A DNA stretch of 64,000 bases from Planctomycetota bacterium (GTDB taxonomy: Bacteria; Planctomycetota; SZUA-567; H5-PLA8): positions 1,413,393 through 1,477,392 of the forward strand of contig JABTUM010000002.1 in NCBI GenBank assembly GCA_015075375.1. The letters run 5' to 3'. A program made the position numbers and the translations under genes. Shown in pieces: positions 43,034 to 53,070 of this stretch; within the stretch, counting starts at the first letter, position 1; every line of letters starts with the position of its first letter. The notes below the pieces were generated by a model. That model did not search any database. It saw only the letters and a program-made list of their open reading frames with translations, and had not been told where the DNA came from.

Positions 43034-44515
43034 CTATCCGACGATCACCGAAGCCTCCGGCGCTCGGACCTTATCCACACGCGGCGCCTGCGCCAAGGCC
43101 ACGAATATCGTCAGCGGCCCCAGGCGGCCCACGAACATCGCCAGAATCACCACAAGCTTACCCAAGGCCGATAAATCGTTCGTCGCGCCCGTCGAAAGCC
43201 CCACCGTACCCAGCGCCGAGATCGTCTCGAAGAGGATGTCCATGAACACCCCGCTCCGGTTGTGCGCCTGGGCTTCCGGCGGCGTCAGCACCATCAGCAC
43301 GCCTGTCGCCACCGCGACGACGCCCAGCGCGATCAGAATCAGCGTCGCCGCGCGTGTCACCGTCTCCACGCTGATCTCCCGCCCGAATGCCGTCGGATTG
43401 CGCTGCCGCGCCAGACGCGCGCGCGTTAATTTATAGATCACGAACGCCGTCGTGGTCTTGATCCCGCCTGCGCACGAGGCCGGATTGCCGCCCACGAACA
43501 TCAGGACCATGATCAACATCAGGGTCGGTCCGCTCAAGAGCCCGAACGGCACCGTATTGAAGCCCGCCGTCCGCGCCGTCACCGACTGGAACAAACTCGG
43601 CCAAAGCCCTTCGTACCACGGACGCCCGGCGAAAACGCCGCCCCACTCGCAGAAGAAAAACAACAACGCGCCGCCGAGGGTCAAGGTCGCCGAGGTGCTC
43701 AGCACGATTTTCGTATGCAAGCTCAGCCGCTGCCGGCCGAGCTTGCGCACCCACCGAATGATCTCTTCGATCACCACGAAGCCCAGCCCGCCCATCACGA
43801 TCAGGCTCATCACCGCCAGGTTCGAAAACGGATCCTGCGCATACGCCTCCAGGCTGTTGCCCAGATGCCCCGCCTGCGTCGAGAAGACCGAGAACCCCGC
43901 GTTACAGAACGCCGAAACCGAATGAAAAACGCCGAACCAGCACGCCGTGCCCAGCGGCAGGCCGTCCAACGCCGCAAACCGCCAAGTCAGGACGACAGCC
44001 CCCACGCACTCAACAAGCAACGTGGTCAGGAAAAGATTTCGCAGCAGGCCCCGGATCTCTTCCCCGCTGCGCCCGCCCCATACCTCGGCCACCGCCGCCC
44101 GGGTCAGCATCGAACTGCGAAAGCCGAGCGAAAAGGTCACGCCCGTGCTCAACGTCAAGAAGCCCAGTCCGCCCAACTGAATCAACGCCAGCAGCACGCC
44201 TTGCCCGTACAGGCTGAAGCGGACCCCCACGTCGATGGTCGAAAGCCCCGTGACACAAACGGCCGAGCAGGACGTGAATAGCGCATCGATGAAGCTCAGC
44301 GCTTCCTGGCCTTCCGCCACGCAGATGGGGAACCACAGCAGAAACGCGCCTGCGAAAATCAGCAGCGCAAAGCTGAGCACCACGCGCCCGGTGGGCGAGA
44401 GGCGGTCCAGCCGAAGGCCTTTGCGCATCGCGGGCGCGGCCTCGAAGAACGAGCGCGCCACACCCATGCTGAATCGGTCGAGCGACTTGGGGTTGCGCTC
44501 GCGTGGCGTACTCAT
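43034..44515 (-). CDS. ktrB: KtrB/TrkH-type potassium uptake membrane subunit
   Basis: 493 residues with the four repeated M1-P-M2 units of the SKT superfamily: selectivity-filter segments are seen in SCSAVCVTGLSTIDVGV, AFCNAGFSVFST, RTAGFNTVPFG and SALGTVGLSTGATN. A basic N-terminus precedes the first helix (SPTGRVVLSFALLIFAG). It transports K+ (with Na+ in known members) under control of KtrA. First gene of ktrB-ktrA-propeller. The leader is shared, divergently, with the ECF sigma gene. Confidence 0.94.
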   Translation of the reverse strand: MSTPRERNPKSLDRFSMGVARSFFEAAPAMRKGLRLDRLSPTGRVVLSFALLIFAGAFLLWFPICVAEGQEALSFIDALFTSCSAVCVTGLSTIDVGVRFSLYGQGVLLALIQLGGLGFLTLSTGVTFSLGFRSSMLTRAAVAEVWGGRSGEEIRGLLRNLFLTTLLVECVGAVVLTWRFAALDGLPLGTACWFGVFHSVSAFCNAGFSVFSTQAGHLGNSLEAYAQDPFSNLAVMSLIVMGGLGFVVIEEIIRWVRKLGRQRLSLHTKIVLSTSATLTLGGALLFFFCEWGGVFAGRPWYEGLWPSLFQSVTARTAGFNTVPFGLLSGPTLMLIMVLMFVGGNPASCAGGIKTTTAFVIYKLTRARLARQRNPTAFGREISVETVTRAATLILIALGVVAVATGVLMVLTPPEAQAHNRSGVFMDILFETISALGTVGLSTGATNDLSALGKLVVILAMFVGRLGPLTIFVALAQAPRVDKVRAPEASVIVG

Positions 44516-44759
44516 GAACCTCCGCCTTCAGAATTCCAGTCTGGCCGCGGGCCTTGCGCGGGTAGCTTGGTAATCAGCGCACAAGTTATAACCTTTTGTT
44601 GGGATAGGTATTAGAAAAACAACCCACTCGTGCAATCCTTTCCCGTCAACCCCAGGTGGTGCAAAACAGTCCTAACCATAGACCGTAACACGCCTTAATA
44701 TGGGCTTTCTCGTGTAACTTTCTGGCCTTGGGATCATCCCAGGAGATGTGCAGGGGACC
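44516..44759. other. Divergent intergenic region ktrB / ECF sigma
   Basis: 244 bases containing both leaders. AT-rich segments at 44575-44625 look like promoter territory, but no -35/-10 pair stands out. A ribosome-binding AGGAG lies at 44740-44744. No hairpin or small frame is supported. Confidence 0.3.
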
Positions 44760-45401
44760 ATGGGCGATACGGCCCCACGCGCACAATCGGAGGCAGCTTC
44801 GTCCGGCTCGAAGGCGGCTCAGGCCTCGGGCACGGTGGCGTTGCCCGATGTGGATTTAGTCCGCCGGCTCGCCCGGCAGGACGCGGCTTCGCCACGTGCG
44901 TTGGAAATTCTGTTCCTGCGCCACGGCGATGCCTTGGGCCGCTTTCTCGCGCGCTCCTTGCGCGGTTCCCAGGAGGTCGAGGACCTGGTCCACGACGCCT
45001 TTATCCGAGTCGCCGAAAAAGCCGACAGCTTCCGCGGCGACAGCCCCTTCCGCACCTGGCTCTTCTCCCTCGCGCTGAATCTAATGCGCAGCCGCAAGCG
45101 CCGGGAAGCGCTCGAAGACAAAGCCGACGCCACCATCCTCGTCAAACGCCCCGAACTCACCGAGATCAAACCCGAAGCCGATCCGAGCTGGGGCGTCGAA
45201 CAGCGTGAACTTTGGAGCAAAGTCGAATCCGCCATCGCGGACCTGCCCGAGCCCGAGCGGGAAACCTTCCTCCTTTATTGGTTCGGAAAGCTGCCCTACG
45301 CGGAAATCAGCGAGTTAACCGGAGTTTCGGTCTCGGCGGCCAAGGTGCGGGTGCACCGTGCCCTGTCGAGATTAAGCCAATTCCTGGGAGGGAATCGGTA
45401 A
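44760..45401 (+). CDS. ECF-type RNA polymerase sigma factor
   Basis: About 213 residues from the ATG at 44760; a GTG at 44748 is an alternative. Sigma region 2: FLRHGDALGRFLARSLRGSQ and VEDLVHDAFIRVAEKADSFR, then FRTWLFSLALNLMRSRKRR. Region 4 (sigma70_r4_2): DLPEPERETFLLYWFGKLPY and AEISELTGVSVSAAKVRVHR. The linker between is short. The giant gene 62 bases downstream starts with an anti-sigma-like segment and is its probable partner. Typical for planctomycete ECF groups fused by neighbourhood to large surface proteins. Confidence 0.94.
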   Translation: MGDTAPRAQSEAASSGSKAAQASGTVALPDVDLVRRLARQDAASPRALEILFLRHGDALGRFLARSLRGSQEVEDLVHDAFIRVAEKADSFRGDSPFRTWLFSLALNLMRSRKRREALEDKADATILVKRPELTEIKPEADPSWGVEQRELWSKVESAIADLPEPERETFLLYWFGKLPYAEISELTGVSVSAAKVRVHRALSRLSQFLGGNR

Positions 45402-45463
45402 CGCGAAGCCGCTTCGTTCATCCCACAAGGTGAACGACCCCGGCGCGTGCCGAAGAGGTAGCC

Positions 45464-48400
45464 ATGACGGACCCGAAGCGCGAAGAACTCCAGATGCAGA
45501 TGGCCGACGCCCTCACCGGCCGGCTCTCGCCTTCTGAGCGGCAGGCCTTCGAGGCCGCGCTCGCCGCCGACGCCGAACTCCGCGCCGAGTTCGCCCGCCT
45601 CGAGTCCGCCGCATCTTTGCTGGAACAAGCGTATCCCCAAGCCCCGGCCCTGAATCAAACTTGGCTGCGCATCGAGAAATCGCTGGGCTGGCGCGAAGCC
45701 GGTCAAGGCGGCAGCAGCCGCCTCGAAGCCGAGGCCTTTGCTCGCAAGGCCGCCGCCGCCGAAAGCGAACAAGCGTTGGAGTCCAAGCAGGTCACCCTGG
45801 GCCACGACGAAACCGTCGACGCGCCCAGCCCGCGCGCGCACGACGAACTGGCCGCCGCCCGCGCTTCGACCGAGGCCGCTCCGCACCGCAGCCCATTCTG
45901 GTACCTCGCGCCGGTTGCCGCACTGCTGGTCCTGGGCCTCCTGATCGCACAACTCTTCGTCCGCCACGAACCCGAAACGGGCCGCGTGGCGGCGACCGCC
46001 TCCGAAGCGCCTGGACGCCGCGCCATCCCCGCACCGGATGCGGCGAACGTGCGCTACGTTCGCGGTTCGCGGACCGACCTGGACGATCAGCGCGGGCTCG
46101 CGCTCGTCCGCCGCATGGGCCCCGTGGCCGTATTCGATGCCGAACGCAAGGCCTGGCGCGGCGTGGCGCAGGGAGAGCGCGTTCCCTACGGCGCGCGGCT
46201 GCGCAGCGGTCCCCAAGCCCGCGCCGAACTGGCCTTCGGCTCCAGCCGCATCTTCGTGGATGCCCGCACCGAACTGCTCGTCGCACGCGAAGCCAACGGC
46301 CGCGGCCTCGAACTGTCCAGCGGGCGCGCACTCGTCGAACTCGCGCCCGATGCCGGCGCCCTCACCGTGCACGCCGGAACCGGAAGCATGAACTTCAGCG
46401 CCGCCGCCGTCGAGATCGAAGTCCCGGCGCCGGACCTTGCCTTTGCGCGCGTCCTGGGCGGACGCGCGCAGATCGAAAGCCGCCTCGGCGCCGAATCCGA
46501 AACCATGGCCCTCGACGCGCCGGCAGGCGTCGAGGTCCTCGTCTCCAGCCCCGCCGACGCGGCGCTGCTCGACAGCCTGTCTACTCCGGTCAAAGCGCGC
46601 GCCCGCGCCCTGATGGCGCAGCCTGCGCGCGCCCAGAACCTCGCCGCCGAAGGCCAAGGCGCCTGGATCCAGGCGCTCGAAGCTCCGCCGGCGCCCGCCG
46701 CGGCCTCCGTCGGCCAACTCGTAGTCCTCGACGAGGAAGGCAAGCCCGCCGAACCGCTCCGCGTCGAACGCCTGGACATCACCGCTCACTTGCGCGGGCC
46801 GCTGGCGCTTACCCGCATCGACCATGTTTTCCGCAACGAGACCGACCGCACCCTCGAAGGCACCTTCTATTTTCCGCTCCCGCCGGGCGCCGCCATCAGC
46901 CGCTTCGCCATGTTCGTGGACGATAAGACGCTGATCGAGGGTGAAGTCGTCGAGCGCCAGAAAGCGCGCGCGGTCTACGAATCCATCTTGCGCGCCAAGC
47001 GCGACCCGGCCCTGCTGGAGTGGATGGAAGGCAACGTCTTCCGCGCCCGGATCTTCCCCATCTTGCCGAACTCCACCAAGCGCGTGATTCTGGAGTACAC
47101 GCAGTTGCTGCCCGCGCACTACGAGACGCGCCGCTACATTTTGCCGCTGGTCAGCGAACTGACGCGCAAGCATCCCATCGGACGGCTGGAGGTCGACGTC
47201 ATTGCCGAGACCTCCGACGGACAGCCGCTGCGCGAGGTCTCGTCTCCTTCTTATTACGCGCAGACGCGCGTCGAAGGTTTGGGCACCCCGCGCGCGCATG
47301 CGCGCTTGCGCCTGGATAACGTGAAGCCCGAAGCCGACTTCGTGCTGAACGTCGCCGCGCCGCGCGAACAGCCCATCGAAGCCGTGCTCTACGCCGAGGA
47401 AGGCGAAGCCCCGTACGTGCTGCTCGGTATTCAGCCCCAGCCGGCGCTGGCGCAAGCAGCCGGCCGGGCTTCCGGACGCGACGTCCTGATCGTCGCCGAG
47501 ACCAGCGGTGCCCGCAGCGCCGAAGATCGCGCCGCGCAGACCAAGGCCCTCGACGCGCTCCTCAGCGGCCTGAACGCTTCGGATCGGGTGCTGCTGGCCG
47601 GCGCGGACGTGGCCCTTACGCCGCTCACCGCCGGCGGCGTGCCCCCCTTCTCCGCCGCGCTGGACCGCGCCCGAGCCGATCTCGCCAAAACCACGCCGCT
47701 GGGCGCGCTGGATTTGGGCAATGCCGTAGTGCAAGGCGCCGCGCTGCTCTCACGCCACGCCCGGCCCGATCGTGCGCGCTTGCTCATCTTCGTCGGAGCC
47801 GGCATTCCCGCACTGGGCACGCTCGACGCCGGGCAACTCGCCGCCGACGGCGCCGCGGCGCTGAAGGTGGCCGCCACGCGCTTCGTCGGCATCGCCGTGG
47901 GCCGGCAGGTCGAAACGCTTGCCCTGGCCGAACTCGCCGCGCGCAGCGGCGGATTCTGTGTACCGCTGCGCCCCGACGAGAACCTCGAGGAAGCGGCCTT
48001 CACCCTGTCGCTCAGCCTGCAGCAGCCGATTCTGGAAGCCGCCGCATGGCGCGACGAGACCGGCTTGCTCACCGGCGCAATTCCCGCGCGCTTGCCGGCC
48101 CTGCTGCCCGGACACGAATACTTCGTCCATGCACGGCTCAAAGAGACGCGCCCCTTCGCCGTAGCGCTGGAAGCCCGCATCGACGGAATGCCGTATGCCG
48201 TCCGACGGGCCGTGACGCTCGGCGAGGGGCTCGACCGCAACCCCGCCGTCGGCCGGGCGTGGGCGCGCGCGCGCATGGACGATCTGCTCGCCCAAGCCCC
48301 CGATTCCCAGCGCCGCGAAGAGATCCTGGCGCTGGCGCAGACTTGGACCTTGATGAGCCCCTACACCAGCTTCCTGGTCCTCGAGAGCAACGACGACTAC

Positions 48401-51400
48401 GCGCGCTACGAGATCGACCGCGGCCAGCGCAGAAAGCTCTGGCGCGACCCCACCGTGCTGGCTCAAGCTCGCCACGAGGAAGTCGACCGCATCGGTTCGC
48501 AGGACAAGGGCAAGGACGGCCTGCCGGCGCAGGACCAGGCTTTGCAAGGCCGCCTCGAAACCGGGAACGCCGCGCGCGCCGCGCAGCCGCCCGCGAACGC
48601 ATGGAAACCGCAGGCCTTGGACGGCGAAAAGCTCCGCGAAGCGCGGCGGAATCTGGAATCGCTTAAGCAAGCGGCGCAAGCCAAATCGGCACTCGCGGCC
48701 GATGCGAAAGAACTGCGCCAGGAACAGACGCTTCAGCGCGACGGCAAGAATCGTGCCGAGTCTCTGAAGGAAGCCAAGGGCGGCGGACCCGGCGGTGTGC
48801 CTGCGGCGCCTGGCGAACGTGAGACCGGTGAACGTGAGACCGCCGAACAAGCAGCCGCCATGCCCACCACGACCGGCCGTCCCGCGCCGGCGCCCGGTGC
48901 TCCAACGGCGCAGGCCGACAGAGGCCTCCGTGGCCAGGATAAGCCGAAGAAAGCGGAAGCCGCGCAGGAACCGAAAGCCGCACCGGCTGCCGCGCAGCCC
49001 TTGGTCGGTCAGGCGGTCAAGCCGATGGCCACCCACGCACCCGAAGAAAGTCTCGAAAAGAACGCCACGGATGAAGCGCCTGCTGGGCAGGCCTCCGGCA
49101 ACAAACGCGCGCTCGATGCCGCACCGGCTCCGCCGCCCACGCCACCGCCCGCTGCCGCACCGCCGGCGCCCGGCGCCATGGCCGGACAAGGCGGCGGGGG
49201 CGGAAGGCCCGTAGCCGGAAGCGAAGGCGGAGCCGACCGGAGGCTGACCGAGCAAGCCAAAGGTCGGCCCCATCCGGAGACGCCTGCCAACCAGCGGCGC
49301 GGCGCCGAACGCAAATCCGCCCAGATGCAATCGCTGCTGGATCGGGAGGATGATCAAGACGCGGAAAAAGTTCTGCGTGAAGACACCGTCGCCGAAGCGC
49401 TGGGCGAGCAGGAGATGTCGGATCTTGAAGGTAAAGAAAACGACGCAACCGATGCTTCCGCCATCGACCGCGGCTTCCTGGGCTTCGCGCTGGATCTGGC
49501 CGGCAAGAACGAGGACGACGAGGTCCTAGGTCATGAAGAATCGGAAGTCGATGAACTGCGTAAATCGATCGGCACCGAGGCAGCCGTGGAGCGTCAGTAT
49601 GCACGTGCAGGGGAATTGCGGTACCGCGAGACCAACCTGAAGAAGCTGAAGGATTCGGCCGGCGAGGCCATACCCGAAGACGGCCGCTCGATCGAAGCGC
49701 TGGCGCGTGTGGTACAGACGTCTCGCCCCGAGCCGCAGATGGAGCGCTTGCGCGGCATGCAGCAGGCGAAACAGGCGGAAGCGCAGGCGGAAAAGTTCGG
49801 CAAGAGTGCCGATGCGAACATGGAGCGTGCCAAGTCCGATGCCGCGGCGGCGCCCGAAGCACTCTGGAGGGGCTCCCTTGGCGCCTTCAAGGAGACCAAG
49901 CCGGTCGCCGAAACGCGCAGACACGAAGCCAAAAAAGCGGCGGACGAACCGCCCGTGCAGGTCCAGAACTTCCTCCGCCGGATCCGCGACGAAGCCGCCG
50001 GCCGCGAGGAGCCCTATCCGCTCGCGCAGCTCACCGCCGATTTGGAAACGCTGGGCCGGGCCGTACAAGCCCAGCCCAACGACCTCGCGCCGCGGCTGCA
50101 ACGCGCCGCCGCCACACTCCTGGTCTTTGTCTACGAGCCCGCGCGAGTCGCCGGCGCGCCGCGCGAACTGCTCTGCGACCTTTTGGCCGAAGACCTCCAG
50201 CGCGCCTTTGCCGCGCCGGATGCCGGCGGAGCGGACGGCGAAGCGATTCGCGAAGTGCTCTCCTGGCTGCCCGGCTTCTCGCGCGAAGAGCGTCTCGCGC
50301 TCCTCGAACGCCAGCCCGCGCCCAAGCGGCGCTGCGGCGACTGGCTGCGCATCGCCGGACTGCAAGCCGATACGCCCGCCGGACGCGCCGCCGCCGGAGC
50401 CTTCCTCGACCGCGCCTTGGCCGCCTGGAAATCCCAGTTCCCCAACCAGCCGCTCCCGCTTCCGCAGGCTCGCGCGCTGGCCGCTTTGGCGCTCAAGCTG
50501 GGGGATCTGCCCAAAGCCCAGAACGCTTTCGACGAAGCGCTCGTCGGACCGGCCGCCGGCGACGCCAAGCTTCTCGCCGAAGTCGCCGCGCTCGAAGCCC
50601 AATGGGGTTTCACCGAAACCGCGCGCGCACACACGCTCCGCGCGCTGGGCGCGCTCGAAGCGCGCGCCGACCACGCGGCCGCCCGCGCCATCCTCTTCCA
50701 GAACCTCGCACTCCTGAGCGACGGCATCGACGGCTACAAGGTCCTGGCCGACGGCTTGGCCGAATTCCGCTACACCGGACCGGCCGCCGAACGCCTCGCC
50801 CGCGCCGCCGCCCGGCGCATCGCCGACGAAACGGACCCGCAACTGCTCGACGCCGCGGTGCCGCTATTCGGAGACGAAGCCCTCCGCGCGCGCATCCTCG
50901 CCCGCCGCGCCGAACTCGAACCGAACGCCGAACGCCGCGCAGGCCTCTACGCCGAAGCCATGCGCCTTTCCGGCGACGAGACCTACCTCCAGGCGTTAGC
51001 CGAAAGCCTCCGCGCCGCCGGCCAGTGCGAGGCGCTGATCGATTTGCTCCAGACCAAGCTCCGGGCCGGCAGCGGGGAACCCTGGCAATGGACGGCGCTT
51101 GCTCAAGCCCACACGGCCGCCGGCGACCGCGCCGCGGCCTACCGGGCATTGACGCAGGCCGTCGCACTGCGCCCGCGCGAAGCCGCTCCGCGCCTGGCCT
51201 TGGCCGAACAACTGGAGGCCATGGGGCGCCACACCGACGCGCTGCGCGAGTACCGCGCCGCCTGCGAACTCGAACCGCAACACGCCGCCGCGCACCGCCA
51301 GCTCGCCGCGGCCGCTCGCCGCCATCGCGATCACGCCGCCGAAGGCTGGGCGCTCGTCCGCATGCTCGGTGGTTCCTGGCTCTCCGAAGACGGCGGCGTA

Positions 51401-51862
51401 TGGGGCGAGGCCGAGCGCGGCCTGGAAGACCTGCTCAAACGCATGCGCGCCGCCGGCCAAGCCGACGCCGCCGATAAGCTCGAACGCGAACGCGACGCCG
51501 CTCGCGTCCAGGATCTCGTTGCCGTGCTGACCTGGGACACCGACGAAACCGACATCGACCTGCACGTCACCGAACCCGGCAAGCACGAAGTCAGCTACCG
51601 CGAGAAAACGTCCTGGCGCGGCGGGATGCTCGACCACGACGACACCGACGGCCGCGGCCCGGAGACCTACGTCCTCAAGCGCGCCGGACCGGGCGCCTAC
51701 CGCATCTGGGTCAAGTATTATCGCGGCGAACCCGTCACGAAGGCGCACGTCGAGATCTTCCGGCAGCGCCACGGCGCACAGGAAACCCGGCAGACCTACA
51801 CGCTGGAATTGAAAAAAGCCGAAGACGAAGCGACGGTCTTGGAGTTCACCGTCCTGCCCTAG
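45464..51862 (+). CDS. Giant anti-sigma-like / FecR / VIT / VWA / TPR / DUF2135-like membrane protein
   Basis: 2132 residues. N-terminus (1-60) resembles anti-sigma tails of ECF partners (LTGRLSPSERQAFEAALAAD). One membrane helix at about 145-166. FecR-like domain about 225-370 (GARLRSGPQARAELAFG). VIT domain about 420-560 (THVFRNE-type segment RIDHVFRNETDRTLEGTFYF). VWA-like domain about 670-815 whose metal motif reads ETSGA instead of DxSxS. Low-complexity Ala/Pro/Lys/Glu about 1070-1310. Helical/TPR region about 1510-2000. C-terminal DUF2135-like domain from about 2020 (LTWDTDETDIDLHVTEP, then DHDDTDGRGPE). It probably senses or assembles outside the membrane and controls the upstream sigma factor. 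Confidence 0.9.
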   Translation: MTDPKREELQMQMADALTGRLSPSERQAFEAALAADAELRAEFARLESAASLLEQAYPQAPALNQTWLRIEKSLGWREAGQGGSSRLEAEAFARKAAAAESEQALESKQVTLGHDETVDAPSPRAHDELAAARASTEAAPHRSPFWYLAPVAALLVLGLLIAQLFVRHEPETGRVAATASEAPGRRAIPAPDAANVRYVRGSRTDLDDQRGLALVRRMGPVAVFDAERKAWRGVAQGERVPYGARLRSGPQARAELAFGSSRIFVDARTELLVAREANGRGLELSSGRALVELAPDAGALTVHAGTGSMNFSAAAVEIEVPAPDLAFARVLGGRAQIESRLGAESETMALDAPAGVEVLVSSPADAALLDSLSTPVKARARALMAQPARAQNLAAEGQGAWIQALEAPPAPAAASVGQLVVLDEEGKPAEPLRVERLDITAHLRGPLALTRIDHVFRNETDRTLEGTFYFPLPPGAAISRFAMFVDDKTLIEGEVVERQKARAVYESILRAKRDPALLEWMEGNVFRARIFPILPNSTKRVILEYTQLLPAHYETRRYILPLVSELTRKHPIGRLEVDVIAETSDGQPLREVSSPSYYAQTRVEGLGTPRAHARLRLDNVKPEADFVLNVAAPREQPIEAVLYAEEGEAPYVLLGIQPQPALAQAAGRASGRDVLIVAETSGARSAEDRAAQTKALDALLSGLNASDRVLLAGADVALTPLTAGGVPPFSAALDRARADLAKTTPLGALDLGNAVVQGAALLSRHARPDRARLLIFVGAGIPALGTLDAGQLAADGAAALKVAATRFVGIAVGRQVETLALAELAARSGGFCVPLRPDENLEEAAFTLSLSLQQPILEAAAWRDETGLLTGAIPARLPALLPGHEYFVHARLKETRPFAVALEARIDGMPYAVRRAVTLGEGLDRNPAVGRAWARARMDDLLAQAPDSQRREEILALAQTWTLMSPYTSFLVLESNDDYARYEIDRGQRRKLWRDPTVLAQARHEEVDRIGSQDKGKDGLPAQDQALQGRLETGNAARAAQPPANAWKPQALDGEKLREARRNLESLKQAAQAKSALAADAKELRQEQTLQRDGKNRAESLKEAKGGGPGGVPAAPGERETGERETAEQAAAMPTTTGRPAPAPGAPTAQADRGLRGQDKPKKAEAAQEPKAAPAAAQPLVGQAVKPMATHAPEESLEKNATDEAPAGQASGNKRALDAAPAPPPTPPPAAAPPAPGAMAGQGGGGGRPVAGSEGGADRRLTEQAKGRPHPETPANQRRGAERKSAQMQSLLDREDDQDAEKVLREDTVAEALGEQEMSDLEGKENDATDASAIDRGFLGFALDLAGKNEDDEVLGHEESEVDELRKSIGTEAAVERQYARAGELRYRETNLKKLKDSAGEAIPEDGRSIEALARVVQTSRPEPQMERLRGMQQAKQAEAQAEKFGKSADANMERAKSDAAAAPEALWRGSLGAFKETKPVAETRRHEAKKAADEPPVQVQNFLRRIRDEAAGREEPYPLAQLTADLETLGRAVQAQPNDLAPRLQRAAATLLVFVYEPARVAGAPRELLCDLLAEDLQRAFAAPDAGGADGEAIREVLSWLPGFSREERLALLERQPAPKRRCGDWLRIAGLQADTPAGRAAAGAFLDRALAAWKSQFPNQPLPLPQARALAALALKLGDLPKAQNAFDEALVGPAAGDAKLLAEVAALEAQWGFTETARAHTLRALGALEARADHAAARAILFQNLALLSDGIDGYKVLADGLAEFRYTGPAAERLARAAARRIADETDPQLLDAAVPLFGDEALRARILARRAELEPNAERRAGLYAEAMRLSGDETYLQALAESLRAAGQCEALIDLLQTKLRAGSGEPWQWTALAQAHTAAGDRAAAYRALTQAVALRPREAAPRLALAEQLEAMGRHTDALREYRAACELEPQHAAAHRQLAAAARRHRDHAAEGWALVRMLGGSWLSEDGGVWGEAERGLEDLLKRMRAAGQADAADKLERERDAARVQDLVAVLTWDTDETDIDLHVTEPGKHEVSYREKTSWRGGMLDHDDTDGRGPETYVLKRAGPGAYRIWVKYYRGEPVTKAHVEIFRQRHGAQETRQTYTLELKKAEDEATVLEFTVLP

Positions 51863-51865
51863 CCG

Positions 51866-52666
51866 TCATTCCTGCTCGACCGGATCCACCAACCCGCCGA
51901 AAGTGCGCCGCCGCGTGGCGTAATCGGCCAGCGCCGCGTCGAGATGCCCGCGCCCGAACTCCGGCCACGGCACGTCCAGGAAACTCAGCTCCGCGTACGC
52001 CGACTGCCACAAGAGAAAGTTCGAAAGCCGCCGCTCGCCTCCACTGCGGATCAGCAGGTCCACCGGCGGCAGCGCGTGCAAGTACAGCTCCGCTTCGATC
52101 TGTTCGCTCCCGATTCGCGCCGGCTCCAGCCCGCCCGCGGCCACGCGGCCCGCCAGCCGCCGCATCGCGTGAACCAGTTCCTCGCGCCCGCCGTAGTTGA
52201 CGGCCAAGTTGAGTTGCATGCGCCGCGCCTGCGCGGTGGCCGACGAGGTCTGTTCGACCGCCCGCTGCACCTCGGCCGGAAGCCGCTCGCGCTCGCCCAG
52301 CAAGCTCATCCGGATGCCCTGCTCGGCCAGGCGTTCGCGCTCCCCTTCGAGATACGCGCGGAAGAGTTCCATCAAGCCCGCCACTTCTTCGCTGGGCCGC
52401 GACCAGTTTTGCGCGCTGAAGGCGTAGAGGCTTAAGACTTCGATCCCGCGCTCGAGCGCCGCTTCGACCACCTCGCGCACTGCCCGCGCGCCGCGCTCGT
52501 GCCCGGCCAGCCGCGGCAACCCCTGCCGCGTCGCCCAGCGCCCGTTGCCGTCCATCACGATCGCCACGTGGCGCGGCAGACGCGGATCCCCCGGACGGGG
52601 CACGCGCGCATCGGCTAGCGCCGGAGCGGCCGGAGCGCCCCCGTTCAACAGCGAGGTCTCGCTCAT
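51866..52666 (-). CDS. uppS: Isoprenyl (undecaprenyl) diphosphate synthase
   Basis: 266 residues from the ATG at 52666. The UppS signatures are clear: HVAIVMDGNGRWATRQGLP with the catalytic Asp, GHERGARAVREVV, LYAFSAQNWSRPSEEV, and RSGGERRLSNFLLWQSAYAE with the C-terminal Arg/Ser set. It makes the C55 lipid carrier for peptidoglycan and other glycans. Its ATG overlaps the stop of the winged-helix gene (ATGA), so it is last in a three-gene minus-strand operon. An Ala/Pro-rich N-terminal tail is extra to the core. Confidence 0.95.
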   Translation of the reverse strand: MSETSLLNGGAPAAPALADARVPRPGDPRLPRHVAIVMDGNGRWATRQGLPRLAGHERGARAVREVVEAALERGIEVLSLYAFSAQNWSRPSEEVAGLMELFRAYLEGERERLAEQGIRMSLLGERERLPAEVQRAVEQTSSATAQARRMQLNLAVNYGGREELVHAMRRLAGRVAAGGLEPARIGSEQIEAELYLHALPPVDLLIRSGGERRLSNFLLWQSAYAELSFLDVPWPEFGRGHLDAALADYATRRRTFGGLVDPVEQE

Positions 52667-53070
52667 CGCGCGCCCTCCCCGTGCCCGCGCGCCGCGTGAA
52701 TCAACACCTCCAGCCGGTCGAGGTACACGCGAAACGCGCGCTCGCCCTTCGGCGTCCACTGCACCGTCGTGCTGCTCCCCCGCCCCGCGCCCGTCTTGTT
52801 GCGCTGGATCAACCCGCCTTGCTCCAGCGTGCGCAGATGAGTCATCAGGTTTCCGTCGGTGAGGTGCAAACCGTCGCGCAGATCGAGGAATCCCGCGGCA
52901 TGATCGTCGGCCGTCGCCAGCGCCGTCAGGATCGCCAGCCGCGTGCGCTCGTGGATCAGCGGATCGAGTTCCAGCAGCGCGGCCGGTTCTTCCGTGCGCG
53001 GCGTTTCCGGCTCGGGCGGCGGCGCGCCCGCCTTGCGGCGAGGCTGCGCGGCCGCGGCAACGGTCTTCAT
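52663..53070 (-). CDS. Winged-helix DNA-binding protein (HTH_34/MarR-like)
   Basis: 135 residues from the ATG at 53070; a much longer open frame upstream is discarded because it overlaps the membrane-protein gene out of frame. After a basic/Pro linker the domain reads DPLIHERTRLAILTALATAD, then GFLDLRDGLHLTDGNLMTHL (recognition helix), RTLEQGGLIQRNKT and the wing STTVQWTPKGERAF. This is the HTH_34 pattern of small regulators commonly paired with a membrane protein. Both ends overlap neighbours by ATGA. Confidence 0.87.
   Translation of the reverse strand: MKTVAAAAQPRRKAGAPPPEPETPRTEEPAALLELDPLIHERTRLAILTALATADDHAAGFLDLRDGLHLTDGNLMTHLRTLEQGGLIQRNKTGAGRGSSTTVQWTPKGERAFRVYLDRLEVLIHAARGHGEGAR

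Noticed and set aside
45296..47734. 812-residue open frame on the minus strand
   Set aside because: Shadow of the giant plus-strand gene in GC-rich DNA; composition is Gly/Arg/Ala-rich without domains, while the plus strand has FecR/VIT domains.
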